Below the pieces are notes generated by a model. It saw only the letters and a list, made by a program, of their open reading frames with translations, ran no database searches and had not been told where the DNA came from. Position numbers and translations under genes: made by a program. Below, one piece after another: positions 17,312 to 27,612 of a DNA stretch of 64,000 bases (position 1 is the first letter of the stretch; every line of letters starts with the position of its first letter). Origin of the DNA: Clostridium facile (GTDB lineage: Bacteria > Bacillota > Clostridia > Oscillospirales > Ruminococcaceae); contig NZ_JACOQK010000001.1 of the NCBI RefSeq assembly GCF_014297275.1, positions 1,550,001 through 1,614,000 on the forward strand. Direction: 5' to 3'.

Positions 17312-18514
17312 CTACATGTTCTTATCAATCATTGCTTTAGCAGGAATGATTGATCCATCTGAAATTGTCAAATTTGGACCTACTACAGCTACGCCCCAGC
17401 TCTCCGAGTCAATCGAAGCTTCTGGCCTTGCCCCAATGTGAGCATTTTCACCCACTACTGCGTTTTCCCCAACAATTGCATAGTCAACCACAGCTCCACT
17501 CTTGATATGGGCACCTGGCATAATAATGCTGTCGCGAATAATTGCCCCTTCTTCTATTGTAACAGAAGCAAACAAAATCGAAAAGTCTACTTTCCCATAT
17601 ACTTTACAGCCCTCTGTTACCATAGAATTTTGTACTACCGCACTACGGGAAACATAATGAGGTGGTGCTACTGGGTTTCTGGAATAGATTTTCCATCCTG
17701 GATCATACAAATCCATTGGTACATTCGGATTAATTAAATCCATGTTAGCTTCCCAAAGGCTATCAATTGTTCCAACATCCTTCCAATATCCATCAAAATG
17801 GTAGGTAGTCAATTTCTTCTGGTCATTTAACATATTTGGAATAATATTTTTCCCAAAATCTTTCGAGGAGTTTGGATCATTTTCATCAGCAATTAAATAT
17901 TGCTTTAATACATCCCAATTAAAAATATAAATCCCCATAGATGCCAAATTACTTTTTGGATGCTCCGGTTTTTCTTCAAATTCGTATACATCCCCATTTT
18001 CATCCGTGTTCATAATTCCAAAACGGCTTGCTTCCTGCATTTCTACTTCCAAAACAGCAATAGTACAATCTGCCTGACGCTGTTTATGTACTTTTAACAT
18101 ATTATCATAATTCATTTTATAAATATGGTCACCAGATAAAATTAAAACGTATTCCGGATCATAACGTTCAATAAAGGAAATGTTCTGATAAATGGCATTT
18201 GCTGTTCCAGCGTACCAACTTGCACCGGATACACTTTGATAGGGGGGAAGAATATGTACGCCGCCATAAACACGGTCCAATCCCCAAGGTTGACCATTCC
18301 CAATATAATCATTTAAAATCAATGGTTGGTATTGTGTTAACACTCCAACAGTATCAATGCCAGAATTAACACAGTTAGAAAGCGGAAAATCAATAATACG
18401 GTATTTTCCCCCAAAAGGCACTGCTGGTTTTGCCACTTTTTCCGTGAGCACATGCAGCCGGCTCCCCTGACCGCCGGCTAAAAGCATCGCAACACATTCC
18501 TTCTTTACAAACAT
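17312..18514 (-). CDS. glgC: Glucose-1-phosphate adenylyltransferase, catalytic subunit
   Basis: This 400-residue enzyme makes ADP-glucose from ATP and glucose-1-phosphate, the committed step of glycogen synthesis. It keeps the catalytic loop (VAMLLAGGQGSRLHVLTEKVAKPAVPFGG), the LSGDHIYKMNYDNML metal site, FEEKPEHPKS, and a C-terminal beta-helix. AGGAGG lies upstream of the ATG. It is the second gene, after glgB, with a 54-base gap. Confidence 0.97.
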   Translation of the reverse strand: MFVKKECVAMLLAGGQGSRLHVLTEKVAKPAVPFGGKYRIIDFPLSNCVNSGIDTVGVLTQYQPLILNDYIGNGQPWGLDRVYGGVHILPPYQSVSGASWYAGTANAIYQNISFIERYDPEYVLILSGDHIYKMNYDNMLKVHKQRQADCTIAVLEVEMQEASRFGIMNTDENGDVYEFEEKPEHPKSNLASMGIYIFNWDVLKQYLIADENDPNSSKDFGKNIIPNMLNDQKKLTTYHFDGYWKDVGTIDSLWEANMDLINPNVPMDLYDPGWKIYSRNPVAPPHYVSRSAVVQNSMVTEGCKVYGKVDFSILFASVTIEEGAIIRDSIIMPGAHIKSGAVVDYAIVGENAVVGENAHIGARPEASIDSESWGVAVVGPNLTISDGSIIPAKAMIDKNM

Positions 18515-18568
18515 AAAAATCCTCCTATCTCAAATTACACCCCAAATAAAACCTGAAAATTTTTTCTC

Positions 18569-20746
18569 TTATTTCTTATTTTTTTCTTCTTTTGTTGTTT
18601 TCTTTACAGAAGGTTTTGGAGATGTTTCTTTTGCTGTTTTTGTCTTTGTTTTTGTAGAAACAGATTTTGTTGTTGCTTTTTTTGCTGTATTCTGTTTTAC
18701 TGTTTTTTCTACCGTTGGCTTTTCTTTTTCCACCTGTTTTTTTACAGCAGGTTTTTTTGCTGTTTCTTTTACAACTTTTTCTGCTACATCTGATTTTTTA
18801 GTAGCAGCCGTTTTTTTGGTTGCTTTTTTAGCCGCTGGTTTTGTTTTGGAATCAGCTGTTTTCTTTCTTGGGATACTACGTGGTTTTAAATAGGTTACCC
18901 CCATTGGTGGAACAACTAGCTCAATGGATTGTTCATATCCATGCATTGCTACCTTTTCCGCTTTAATTGGAGTAGAGTTCAAATTCCCTTGCCCACCAAA
19001 TTCAGTGGAATCAGAATTAAATACCTCTGTATAGCTGGTCTGGAATGGTACCCCAATCCGGTAATTATAATACGTAATTGGTGAGAAATTACAAACAACA
19101 ATCAGTTCATGCCCCGTTGCGTCAATACGGCGGAACGCAATCACGTTTTGGGTATTGTCATCACTGGAAATCCAAGAAAATCCTTCCCAAGAATCATCCA
19201 CTTCCCAGAACGGTTTATTTTTCAAATAGAATTTATTTAAAGTTTCAGTATAATGGGCAAGTTGTTGATGAGATTTATAATCAAATAACATCCAATCCAA
19301 TTCCTGTTCAAAGTTCCATTCAATGAACTGTCCAAATTCCTGCCCCATAAACAGAAGTTTCTTACCAGGATGCGCCATCATATAGCCCAAGAAAACGCGC
19401 ATACCAGCAAATTTCTGTTCATATTCCCCTGGCATTTTATTGATTAAAGAACATTTTCCATGTACCACTTCATCATGGGAAATTGGCAAAATAAAGTTTT
19501 CAGAAAACGCATAGAAGAATGAAAAAGTTACCTTATCATGGTTTCCTCCACGGAAATAAGGGTCCAATGAAATATAGCTGATCATATCATTCATCCAACC
19601 CATATTCCATTTAAAATTAAACCCTAATCCACCAACATCCCCCGGCTGGGTTACCATTGGCCATGCTGTAGACTCTTCCGCAATCATTAAACGGGAAGGA
19701 TAAGCAGTTAAAATTTCTTTATTTAACTTGCGTAAAAATTCAATGGCTTCCAGGTTTTCTTTTCCCCCATATTGGTTTGGAACCCATTTTCCTTCTTCAC
19801 GATCATAATCCAAATATAGCATGGAAGCTACTGCGTCTACACGCAAACCATCAATATGGTATAACTCCATCCAGTACATAGCATTGGAAACCAAAAAGGA
19901 AACAACCTCTGGCTTGCTATAATCAAATACTTTTGTCCCCCAGTTCGCGTGTTCTCCTTTACGTGGATCTTCGTATTCATAACAAGGCTGTCCATCAAAC
20001 TCATACAGTCCTTGCGCATCTTTTGGAAAATGGGCAGGAACCCAATCCAAAATTACGCCAATTCCACTTTTGTGGCACATATCCACAAATTTCATAAAAT
20101 CATGCGGTGTGCCATAACGGGAAGTAGGAGCATAATATCCTGTAATCTGATATCCCCAAGAAGCATCAAAAGGATATTCTGCCAATGGCATTAACTCGAT
20201 ATGGGTATATCCCATCTGTTTGACATATGGAATTAATTCTTCTGCTAATTTTACATAGTTAAATGGGGAACCATCCTCATAAGTACGCCAAGAACCTGCG
20301 TGCACTTCATAAATATTCATTGGGGAACGGAAATTATTCTTATTTTGTTGGGCTGTCTGCCATCTCTGATCCCCCCATTTATAACCAGATAAATCGTATA
20401 ATTTAGAAGCTGTACCCGGTCGAGTTTCCATATGGAAACCAAATGGATCCGCTTTCATGACTTGACGCCCATCAGCAGTAATAATACTGTATTTATACAT
20501 CTCATACTGGTTTAAGCTTTTTATAAATATTTCCCAAATACCACCATCATGAATTTTTTTCATCCTGTGTGGTTCTGCATTCCATTCGTTAAAATCGCCT
20601 ACAACAGAAACTGATTTTGCATGGGGAGCCCACACTCGGAACCAGTATCCTTCCTGATTTCCCTTTTTTCCCGGATGTGCCCCGAAGTATTCATAAGCAT
20701 GTGTATTATTGCCAGTAAAAAAGTCAGTTATATATTTTGTTTTCAT
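18569..20746 (-). CDS. glgB: 1,4-alpha-glucan branching enzyme with histone-like C-terminal tail
   Basis: This is a 725-residue GH13 branching enzyme. The order is a CBM48 domain (AHPGKKGNQEGYWFRVWAPHAKSVSVVGDFNEW), the catalytic barrel with DGLRVDAVASML (nucleophile Asp), LMIAEESTAWP (acid Glu) and PISHDEVVHGK (third Asp), and a C-terminal all-beta domain to about residue 620. About 100 residues follow made almost only of Lys, Ala, Thr, Val and Glu, with repeated AKK/TKK/KTA units. GlgB normally ends near 640 residues, so this is an unusual extension. ATG 20746 fits GGAAGGG upstream better than the ATG at 20755. It is first in the glg operon. Confidence 0.95.
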   Translation of the reverse strand: MKTKYITDFFTGNNTHAYEYFGAHPGKKGNQEGYWFRVWAPHAKSVSVVGDFNEWNAEPHRMKKIHDGGIWEIFIKSLNQYEMYKYSIITADGRQVMKADPFGFHMETRPGTASKLYDLSGYKWGDQRWQTAQQNKNNFRSPMNIYEVHAGSWRTYEDGSPFNYVKLAEELIPYVKQMGYTHIELMPLAEYPFDASWGYQITGYYAPTSRYGTPHDFMKFVDMCHKSGIGVILDWVPAHFPKDAQGLYEFDGQPCYEYEDPRKGEHANWGTKVFDYSKPEVVSFLVSNAMYWMELYHIDGLRVDAVASMLYLDYDREEGKWVPNQYGGKENLEAIEFLRKLNKEILTAYPSRLMIAEESTAWPMVTQPGDVGGLGFNFKWNMGWMNDMISYISLDPYFRGGNHDKVTFSFFYAFSENFILPISHDEVVHGKCSLINKMPGEYEQKFAGMRVFLGYMMAHPGKKLLFMGQEFGQFIEWNFEQELDWMLFDYKSHQQLAHYTETLNKFYLKNKPFWEVDDSWEGFSWISSDDNTQNVIAFRRIDATGHELIVVCNFSPITYYNYRIGVPFQTSYTEVFNSDSTEFGGQGNLNSTPIKAEKVAMHGYEQSIELVVPPMGVTYLKPRSIPRKKTADSKTKPAAKKATKKTAATKKSDVAEKVVKETAKKPAVKKQVEKEKPTVEKTVKQNTAKKATTKSVSTKTKTKTAKETSPKPSVKKTTKEEKNKK

Positions 20747-20804
20747 TGGAATCATCCCTTCCCGTCACAATCAGCCTGAAATTCCTTTTATTTCTATTAC
20801 TTTT

Positions 20805-20833
20805 ATTATAGCAAACTGAATCGATAAAATCAA
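20805..20833 (-). promoter_or_regulatory. Promoter of the glgBCDA operon
   Basis: Minus-strand TTGATT (20828-20833) and TATAAT (20805-20810) have 17 bases between them. The -10 is 59 bases from the glgB start. Confidence 0.8.
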
Positions 20834-21125
20834 TTATTTATTGTGCAAAATTCCGCAATATATTCCGTGTAAAATATACAAAACTATTTAATCTGCATAA
20901 TTATTAAAAATGGAACTTTTAACAATTTGCTATGTTTCTTTCAACTCTTTTGTTACATTTCCATGAAACCCCATTTCTTCAATTACAAAATATCCCATAT
21001 ATTATACCATAATAGCTTGTCGAATTCAAATAAATCATAGCAGAAAAATTCCACATATTGTTATGTTTAAAAAGTTTTTCCCGGCAAACCATAACATTAG
21101 ATTATTTGGTAATGTGGAGGATACT

Positions 21126-21542
21126 ATGAAACTACGGCATAAGATTATTTTGTTCCAATTTGGAGGAGCAGTTTATTATTTAATCGAGGTACTTTGGAAA
21201 GGGAGCTCCCATTGGAGCATGTTTTTAGCGGGAGGGGTTTGTTTCCGTTTAATTGGAATTATTCGCAATAAACTTTCTTCGAAATCAATCTGGATACAAT
21301 GCTTAGCAGGATCTGGAATTATTACAGCCATTGAATTTATCACTGGATGTATTGTCAATAAAATATTGCACTTAAATGTATGGGATTATTCTGCACTTCC
21401 ATTTCAAATATTAGGGCAAATCTGCCTTCCATTTTCTATTTTATGGTATGGATTAAGTTGGATTGCCCTCCATGTAGATAACTGGTTTTGCCGCTTAATG
21501 CTGCAAAGCCCGACCACAAACAATAAACCTTCCCTTTCTTAG
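21126..21542 (+). CDS. Small membrane protein, CmpB/type-IV ABC-transporter-like family
   Basis: This 138-residue protein has about four membrane helices, beginning MKLRHKIILFQFGGAVYYLIEVLWKG. It contains the motif GSGIITAIEFITGCIVNKIL..NVWDYS, which I recognise as that of the 'putative ABC-transporter type IV' (CmpB, PF06541) family; function is unknown. ATG 21126 has GTGGAGGATACT upstream. The frame extends to 21063 but without a ribosome site. It stands alone between the glg promoter and a converging gene. Confidence 0.75.
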   Translation: MKLRHKIILFQFGGAVYYLIEVLWKGSSHWSMFLAGGVCFRLIGIIRNKLSSKSIWIQCLAGSGIITAIEFITGCIVNKILHLNVWDYSALPFQILGQICLPFSILWYGLSWIALHVDNWFCRLMLQSPTTNNKPSLS

Positions 21543-21755
21543 CCGCTACTGGACAAAACCGATAGTTCAAATTATCCCGATACGGCTATCGAAAGTCGAC
21601 TCAAGATGTGATGAATTTTATCCCGCTTACATCACGGTCGGATCGGTATCTTACTATCATTGGAAGATTGTTATTAGTAGCCCTATTCACTCAATGTTTG
21701 GAGAATTTTGATAGGCAGCCTCCACTAGCAGAGATGGCGTTTTCCCTAATCAGCA

Positions 21756-21794
21756 AAAACTACCGGCTTTTAATCAAAGCCGGTAGTTTTATTT
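21756..21794 (-). terminator. Bidirectional terminator
   Basis: AAAACTACCGGCTTT (21756-21770) pairs perfectly over 15 bases with 21776-21790 around TAATC, with T-runs on both sides. It serves the small membrane gene on the minus strand, whose stop codon lies in the loop, and possibly the CmpB-like gene on plus. Confidence 0.85.
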
Positions 21795-22174
21795 TCACTG
21801 GAAATTTCTTCTCCATATCTATTATTAAAATCTAAAAAATCATCCTCAGCTGTGATAAGTTCACCATACTCGTTCACTGAAATATCATCGTAAATATCCT
21901 CTGTAACAGAGAACCATTTTTGTTCCCCATCGTCAAATTGGAATAATATTTTATAATCCAAGTAACGCTCTGGAATATGGTAGCTTCCTATAATGACATC
22001 TTCCATTGTTTTGTCCACAACAATAGCATTTTTCTTTTCAATAGGAGACTCCTCATTTGATGTCTTTTCTTCCTCTTTTACCTCGATTTCTTTTGAACTC
22101 AACATATCCTGGACGATCATCCAAAGGATTAACAAAAAAATCCCTACAGCAATTATCAAAACAATCCAAATCAT
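21770..22174 (-). CDS. Single-pass membrane protein with acidic linker
   Basis: This is a 134-residue unknown. One N-terminal helix (MIWIVLIIAVGIFLLILWMIV) is followed by a charged linker rich in Glu and Lys. A small C-terminal domain (YLDYKILFQFDDGEQKWFSV ... YGELI) resembles DUF2500-type domains, though I am unsure of that. ATG 22174 has AAGGAGAGAATAAAGTA upstream. Its gene lies 25 bases downstream of an AraC gene and is probably co-transcribed with it. Nothing indicates function. Confidence 0.65.
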   Translation of the reverse strand: MIWIVLIIAVGIFLLILWMIVQDMLSSKEIEVKEEEKTSNEESPIEKKNAIVVDKTMEDVIIGSYHIPERYLDYKILFQFDDGEQKWFSVTEDIYDDISVNEYGELITAEDDFLDFNNRYGEEISSENKTTGFD

Positions 22175-22199
22175 TACTTTATTCTCTCCTTCTAAGAAT

Positions 22200-23225
22200 T
22201 TATTTATGTTGATTTCGATATGCAATGGGGGAAATTCCAAAATTCTTCCGAAACATTTTAATAAAATACCCCACATCCTTATATCCTATTAAATCAACGA
22301 TTTCATTTAAAGAATATTCTGTATACAGCAAATAGGTGATCGCATTTTGCATTTTAAATTTGGAAACGATTTCGTTAAATTTATAACCAGTATGTTTCTG
22401 AATATTCAAGGATAAATGATGGGTAGAATATCCAAATCTTTTTGATAAATCATTTAAAGTAACATCTGCGTAATGTTCCCGGATAAAATTAAGAATTTCC
22501 ACCATGTTCTCAGGATAATTGCTTTTATCCCCCTGCTGACGCTCCCTATTTTTTTGCCTTGCAAACATAGACCATAAATCAATAAATTTCGCGTATAAAC
22601 GCTGCTGATAATATGGCTGCCTTTGATAATACTCCACAATCATCTGATGTAAAATCAATTGTATTTCCGGCTCATTTTGAAAAATCAAGTACGGCTGGAT
22701 CGGACTCATGCCTAGGCTTGTATCCAAAAACAAATTAGCTACACTTAGATTATTTAAGGCGGGATTATTTAAAATAGTGGCGGAAAATCCCTGCTTGATT
22801 ACAATATTAAATAATAAAGTATCCTCATCATCTGTTTGTACGGTATGCTGGGCATAGGGGTTCATCAGTAAAATTTGGCCCTCATCCTGATGAAAAACCG
22901 TATTTGGCAAATAATTGGTTACCCCACCCTTATAAATATAATTAACCTCATAAAAATCATGATGATGTAAAACCGGCCCACTATCCGGGTTCATTTTCCC
23001 ATCACAATATTTCGTATCCAATATATGTAAAGATACAGCAATATTCTCTTCCTTTAAAAATAACGGTTTGGAGAAAACCTGTTTCGATTCAAAATAAGTT
23101 TTACCAATTAATTTGTTGTATTCAAACACCCGCTTTAAATATTCAATAGATTCAGTTACCGCAGTCTCCAAATAAGGTTCCAGTTGAATAGAATGTTTCA
23201 ATATACAATCCAAATCATTTTTCAT
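22200..23225 (-). CDS. AraC-family regulator of mirror module A
   Basis: This 341-residue regulator has a cupin-like sensor (HHHDFYEVNYIYKGGVTNYLP, GQILLMNPYAQHTV), a long helical middle segment and a C-terminal AraC DNA-binding domain (YKDVGYFIKMFRKNFGISPIAYRNQHK). It is a clear paralog of the protein at 31719-32759: both contain LFLDTSLGMSPI, LILHQMI and LWSMFARQ. It is transcribed away from the broken glycosidase at 23335-25620, just as its paralog is transcribed away from an intact one. By analogy it probably controls the neighbouring glycosidase in response to an oligosaccharide (inference). Confidence 0.9.
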   Translation of the reverse strand: MKNDLDCILKHSIQLEPYLETAVTESIEYLKRVFEYNKLIGKTYFESKQVFSKPLFLKEENIAVSLHILDTKYCDGKMNPDSGPVLHHHDFYEVNYIYKGGVTNYLPNTVFHQDEGQILLMNPYAQHTVQTDDEDTLLFNIVIKQGFSATILNNPALNNLSVANLFLDTSLGMSPIQPYLIFQNEPEIQLILHQMIVEYYQRQPYYQQRLYAKFIDLWSMFARQKNRERQQGDKSNYPENMVEILNFIREHYADVTLNDLSKRFGYSTHHLSLNIQKHTGYKFNEIVSKFKMQNAITYLLYTEYSLNEIVDLIGYKDVGYFIKMFRKNFGISPIAYRNQHK

Positions 23226-23334
23226 GTTCCCTTTTCCTTTCCTGCCATTTTCTTTTATTATAGCATATAAAACATATTTTTGTTAAATACAATAAAAAAA
23301 TTATGGAATAATTCGTTTTCCTCCCATAATCCAT

Positions 23335-25620
23335 CCGTTTGTTCCCTATCACACCTTAAAATTGGATGGTCAAGAACAACTCTGTGAAAAAGTAAGGAAC
23401 GATTTATATCAAACCAATACAGAGTTGTACATGGAAGAATGTCTGGACGTATTAAGAGAATGGATGCACGGCTTTGATATGAAATTACGGGCAGAAAACT
23501 CCTATGGAGCTAGATTCGATATTTCCCAGCCTGTCAAATCATTGGATTTTGTAGAAACAGAATCTTATGAATTTAACTCAGAAATTGACAGTTTCCGTGG
23601 ACAATCTAGCGCCGCCCATTTATATAACAAAGTATATTCCAGTGAAACCGGAGCTTATCATAGTGAAAACTACTATCGCAACAATAATTATTACCGCCAG
23701 TTATACTATACACAATTCGCTTCCGGAATTCAGAAAACTGTTTTACATGGATATTCCTCTTCTTATGGTCCAGAAGTGCATTGTTCCTGGCCTGGTTATG
23801 AAGGAATGACAGAAATTTTTTCCGAACGTTTTAATAAACGTCAACCATCATCCTAGGATTTCCCAACAATTAACCAACATCTTACCAGGATTCAAACCGC
23901 TTTGATGTCTGGCGTTCCTCAAATGGATTTAGGAATTTTAAGATCCGATTATTTTTATAATAATGCTATGTTTATCCATGCTCCTGTAGATTTTAGAGAA
24001 AATAATCTCCGCTCCAATAAAGCTTATTATTGGCAGGATATGACCCTACAAAACGCCGGTTATACCTACGATTATTTTTCACCATACTTGTTGCAGGACG
24101 AAGATATTACCTGTTCCAACCAACTAGTACAAGCCGATGGCGTTGGATATCAGGCTCTGATAGTTTACCAGGAAGAATTACCTTATGAAAGCGCTCAAAT
24201 ATTATACCAATGGGCAAAAGACGGTTTGCCAGTCGTACTTGTAGATGGGGCTACAGAAGAACATGTACGTCCATACGAAATGAAATACAACCAAGGTGCT
24301 GCTTTGAGTACACCAGGAAACGACGGTAAAGATGAAGAGCTCACTGTTTTAATGGAACAAATGAAGCAACTAGAGAGTTTTACAACTGTCCAAACGGAGG
24401 CAGAAGCATATGATGCATTAATCAATTTAGGGGTACATCCACGTGCTGAATATACAGAATCCAACCAAAACTTACTTTCTGTACTACGTAAAGATGACGG
24501 TGCTAGCTATTTGTATGTTTACAACTACATGTTTGAACAAACAGAAAATTATCAGGGGCAAATCTCTTTAGAAGGAGTTTATAAACCATATACGATTAAT
24601 ACTTGGACAGGTGAAGTGGAAGAGGTTACAGAATACTCTATCCAACAGAACCGTACCATCTTAAATATTGACCTTGCTCCTGGTGACATTATGGTATTTG
24701 CTTTAGACCCCAACAGTCAGGACGCTAAAACTGTTGTTTCTACGGAAAATGTGGATAAAGTAGTTACAGATCATGGATCAACTACCCTTTATGTATCCGA
24801 CTCAGGAAAATCTACTGTAAACTACAGTGATGGTACTTCCATTGAGGCCAATGAAATCCAAGTACCAGAGAATATTGTATTAGATAAATGGAATTTATCT
24901 GTAGAAGATTGGCAGCCAGGAGAAAAACAATACCGTACCGAAGATAGAGGCCTTGGCTATACGACAACTGAAGTAAGCTATACGACCGAAAAAGTTTCTA
25001 TTGACGTTGGAGAAACTGAATTAATTCCATGGAAAGATATCCCACAAGTTGGAGACAAAGTATCAGGGATTGGCTACTATACTACTACCTTTGACTTACC
25101 AGAAGATTGGTCTAATCAAACAAATGGCTTAATATTTAACGCAGAATCTTTCAGCGGTGGAACCGCTACCCTGTTTGTAAATGGGCAACCTGTACCGATG
25201 AATATGGACAGCCGGTCAACCGATATTTCAGAATATGTTATCCCAGGCTCGAACCAATTAGAAGTGCGTGTTTCCAGCAGTTTAAGAAACCGTATGATCG
25301 TCCAGGGATATGATATATATTGGAATTTCCACGGTTATTCTCACGAAGCTACCCCAGACAACTATGGTATGGTAGGGGACGTTACATTAAATACTTACAC
25401 CAAAGTAACAGTAAACGATGAAGAACAACCTACCCCATCCAATCCATCTGAAACTCCTGTTCCATCAGAGCCATCTACTGAAAATCCAAGCCAAACTCCA
25501 TCCCAACCAGATGGAACAAAACCACCACAAACAGGCGATGCTGGTCCTATCCTAGGAATATTAGGATTATTCGGAATTACAGCAACTGCCATCGTCATCT
25601 CACGCAGAAAAAAACTGTAA
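23335..25620 (+). pseudogene. 5'-truncated GH106-like cell-wall-anchored glycosidase with amber stop
   Basis: The reading frame is homologous to residues of about 345-1087 of the intact protein at 28254-31517, but the signal peptide and first third of the catalytic region are missing. At 23854-23856 an in-frame TAG splits it, between ERFNKRQPSS and DFPTINQHL; the frame otherwise runs on without a shift. Retained parts are RAENSYG, VETESYEF and SSETGAY of the catalytic core, a C-terminal galactose-binding-like domain (FVNGQPVPMNMD), a Pro/Ser-rich linker and a sorting signal (PQTGD, hydrophobic stretch, RRKK). There is no ribosome site or signal peptide, so an active secreted product is unlikely. 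A terminator follows. Confidence 0.85.
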
Positions 25621-25646
25621 TATCACTTTAAAATTCTTTTTCTTAT

Positions 25647-25685
25647 AAAAAATCCGTCAGAAAAACTCCTGACGGATTTTTATTT
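25647..25685 (+). terminator. Terminator of the truncated glycosidase gene
   Basis: AATCCGTCAG pairs with CTGACGGATT, then TTTATTTAT. It closely resembles the hairpin at 28115-28148 beyond the other module's glycosidase, so it may be part of the duplicated unit. Confidence 0.85.
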
Positions 25686-26065
25686 ATATTGACTGCGGTA
25701 CTTTCTAGATGAAATACCATAATATCTTTTCAATATCTATGCTTAAATTCCTTCCAACCCGTCCTTTTCTTATTTTAACATGTTAAGTTCCGAATTCCAT
25801 CTAAACTCTATTAATTACTGTATCGTTTTATTGCCTTTTATGAAGTAATATGGGTTGTAAAATTAGATGAACTCATGAAAAAATGTAAAGAATCTTTAAC
25901 GAATAATAACATAGTGGTTACAGAGGATGATACTGTTTTTTTCAAAAATTACAAAGCTTTTACAAATCATCTCAATCCAATAAATACTATTGTTTTTCTA
26001 TAATAAGCTACTATAATTAAAATTAAATTGACATGTCAAGCAAAAATTCGACAGAAGGTGGCATA
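25686..26065. other. Spacer upstream of the deacetylase
   Basis: AT-rich. It contains a 42-codon frame (ATG at 25875, acidic, ending INTIVFL) with no ribosome site, which I do not call as a gene. Confidence 0.4.
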
Positions 26066-27586
26066 ATGAAAAATAGAGCAGAAAAAAACAAAAAAAATTT
26101 TTTTATCCGTATTATAACCTTAATTTTGGCAATTATTTTATTTAGTATTGCCAGTTGTATGGCAGTTGTCTTGCATCAACGTACTAGGGAACAAAGCGAT
26201 TTACAATTAAAAAATACTGCATATCACAAAGTAGATCCACAGCGAGATATTGGTGAAAAACAGGAAAAAACAGAATGTACCAGCCACTATGTATATGATA
26301 TCCAGTATCCGCAATTAAATCAAGAGGAAATAGATCAGGATATTGCCACAATGGTAGATGACATTGTCAATCATTTTATTGAAAACCATAAGCAAAATAA
26401 GCCCAAAAATCTTGACGAACGTCCAGTGCTATCTATTGATTATGAAAGTTATCAAGCGACTGATCAATTAGCTTCTATTTTATTTACTACTACAGTGTCT
26501 GTAAAAGGGGAAGAAATCGCAAAACAATACACTGGCGTTTCCTATCAAATTTCTACAAAACAAAAAGTTGGATTAACAGATATTTTTCAGAATCAATTTG
26601 TAGACCCTCTCTCTACAAAATTGGAACGATATTTTACCCGAAAAAACCAATATCAAAATTACTTGAAAGATATTTCTCTAAAACCCCAGCTTCAGAATTG
26701 GTTAACAGAATCCCCTCAATTTGTACTGACCAAAGAAAACTGTAAATTCATTTTTAATTATAATACCATTTTTCCGAATGAAATTGGGATTTGTACCGCT
26801 GTAATTCCTTGGAATGAACTACAGGATATTATGAAACCAGGGTTAACCACTCCAACACAACCAGATCAAAAAGAAGAAAATCCTAGTTCTGGTACTTCTC
26901 CTGAGCAACCCCAACCGCCAACAGAAGCACCAAAACCTGATGATACACCACCTTCTCAGCCGCCATCTAATCAACCAACTAAAAATGGTAAACCACTATT
27001 AGCGTTAACCTTTGATGATGGTCCGAAAGCATCTTCTACCGAAAGAATTTTGACCTTATTAGAACAAAATAATGCAAAAGCCACTTTTTTTGTTGTGGGA
27101 CCACAAGCAAAACAATATCCTGATACATTACGACGAGCTGTAAACATGGGATGTGAAATTGGAAACCATACAATGGATCATCTTACGCTTACCAAACAGA
27201 CACCAGAAGTAATGATATCTCAAGTAGACCAGACAAACCAGATTGTAAAAGAAATAGCTGGAGTGTCACCCCGTTTGGTACGTCCACCAGGAGGTGCCGT
27301 AAACGATACTGTAAAATCCACCCTATCTCAGCCTTTAGTGCTATGGTCTGTAGATACAAGAGATTGGAAAACACGAAATGCACAGGCTACGATAGACCAT
27401 ATTAGAAAAAATGCTGCCCCAGGCCAAATTATTTTGATGCATGATATCTATAGCACAACAGCAGATGCATGTGATACAATAATACCAGAGTTAGCAAAAC
27501 AATACCAGTTGGTTACAGTGAGCGAACTTTTTGAAGCGTATGGAATCTCAATGACAGGGGGAAAAACATATTCCCAAGCAGAATAA
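26066..27586 (+). CDS. Membrane-anchored polysaccharide (peptidoglycan-type) deacetylase
   Basis: This 506-residue protein resembles PdaC/PgdA enzymes that remove N-acetyl groups from cell-wall GlcNAc or MurNAc, giving lysozyme resistance. It has an N-terminal membrane helix (IRIITLILAIILFSIASCMAVV), a DUF4163/DUF3298-like region (about 70-260) and a Pro-rich linker. The C-terminal NodB domain has all CE4 motifs: LTFDDGP (catalytic and metal Asp), GNHTMDH (metal His pair), RPPGG, DTRDWKTR and ILMHDIY. ATG 26066 follows GAAGGTGGCATA. It lies between the two mirror modules and may form a transcript with the next gene, 26 bases on. Confidence 0.92.
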   Translation: MKNRAEKNKKNFFIRIITLILAIILFSIASCMAVVLHQRTREQSDLQLKNTAYHKVDPQRDIGEKQEKTECTSHYVYDIQYPQLNQEEIDQDIATMVDDIVNHFIENHKQNKPKNLDERPVLSIDYESYQATDQLASILFTTTVSVKGEEIAKQYTGVSYQISTKQKVGLTDIFQNQFVDPLSTKLERYFTRKNQYQNYLKDISLKPQLQNWLTESPQFVLTKENCKFIFNYNTIFPNEIGICTAVIPWNELQDIMKPGLTTPTQPDQKEENPSSGTSPEQPQPPTEAPKPDDTPPSQPPSNQPTKNGKPLLALTFDDGPKASSTERILTLLEQNNAKATFFVVGPQAKQYPDTLRRAVNMGCEIGNHTMDHLTLTKQTPEVMISQVDQTNQIVKEIAGVSPRLVRPPGGAVNDTVKSTLSQPLVLWSVDTRDWKTRNAQATIDHIRKNAAPGQIILMHDIYSTTADACDTIIPELAKQYQLVTVSELFEAYGISMTGGKTYSQAE

Positions 27587-27612
27587 TAGTTAAGAACAAT
27601 GAGGTGGCGCTT

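Noticed and set aside
21543..21755. Short plus frame (21608-21835) after the CmpB-like gene
   Set aside because: It runs through a terminator hairpin, has no ribosome site and matches nothing.
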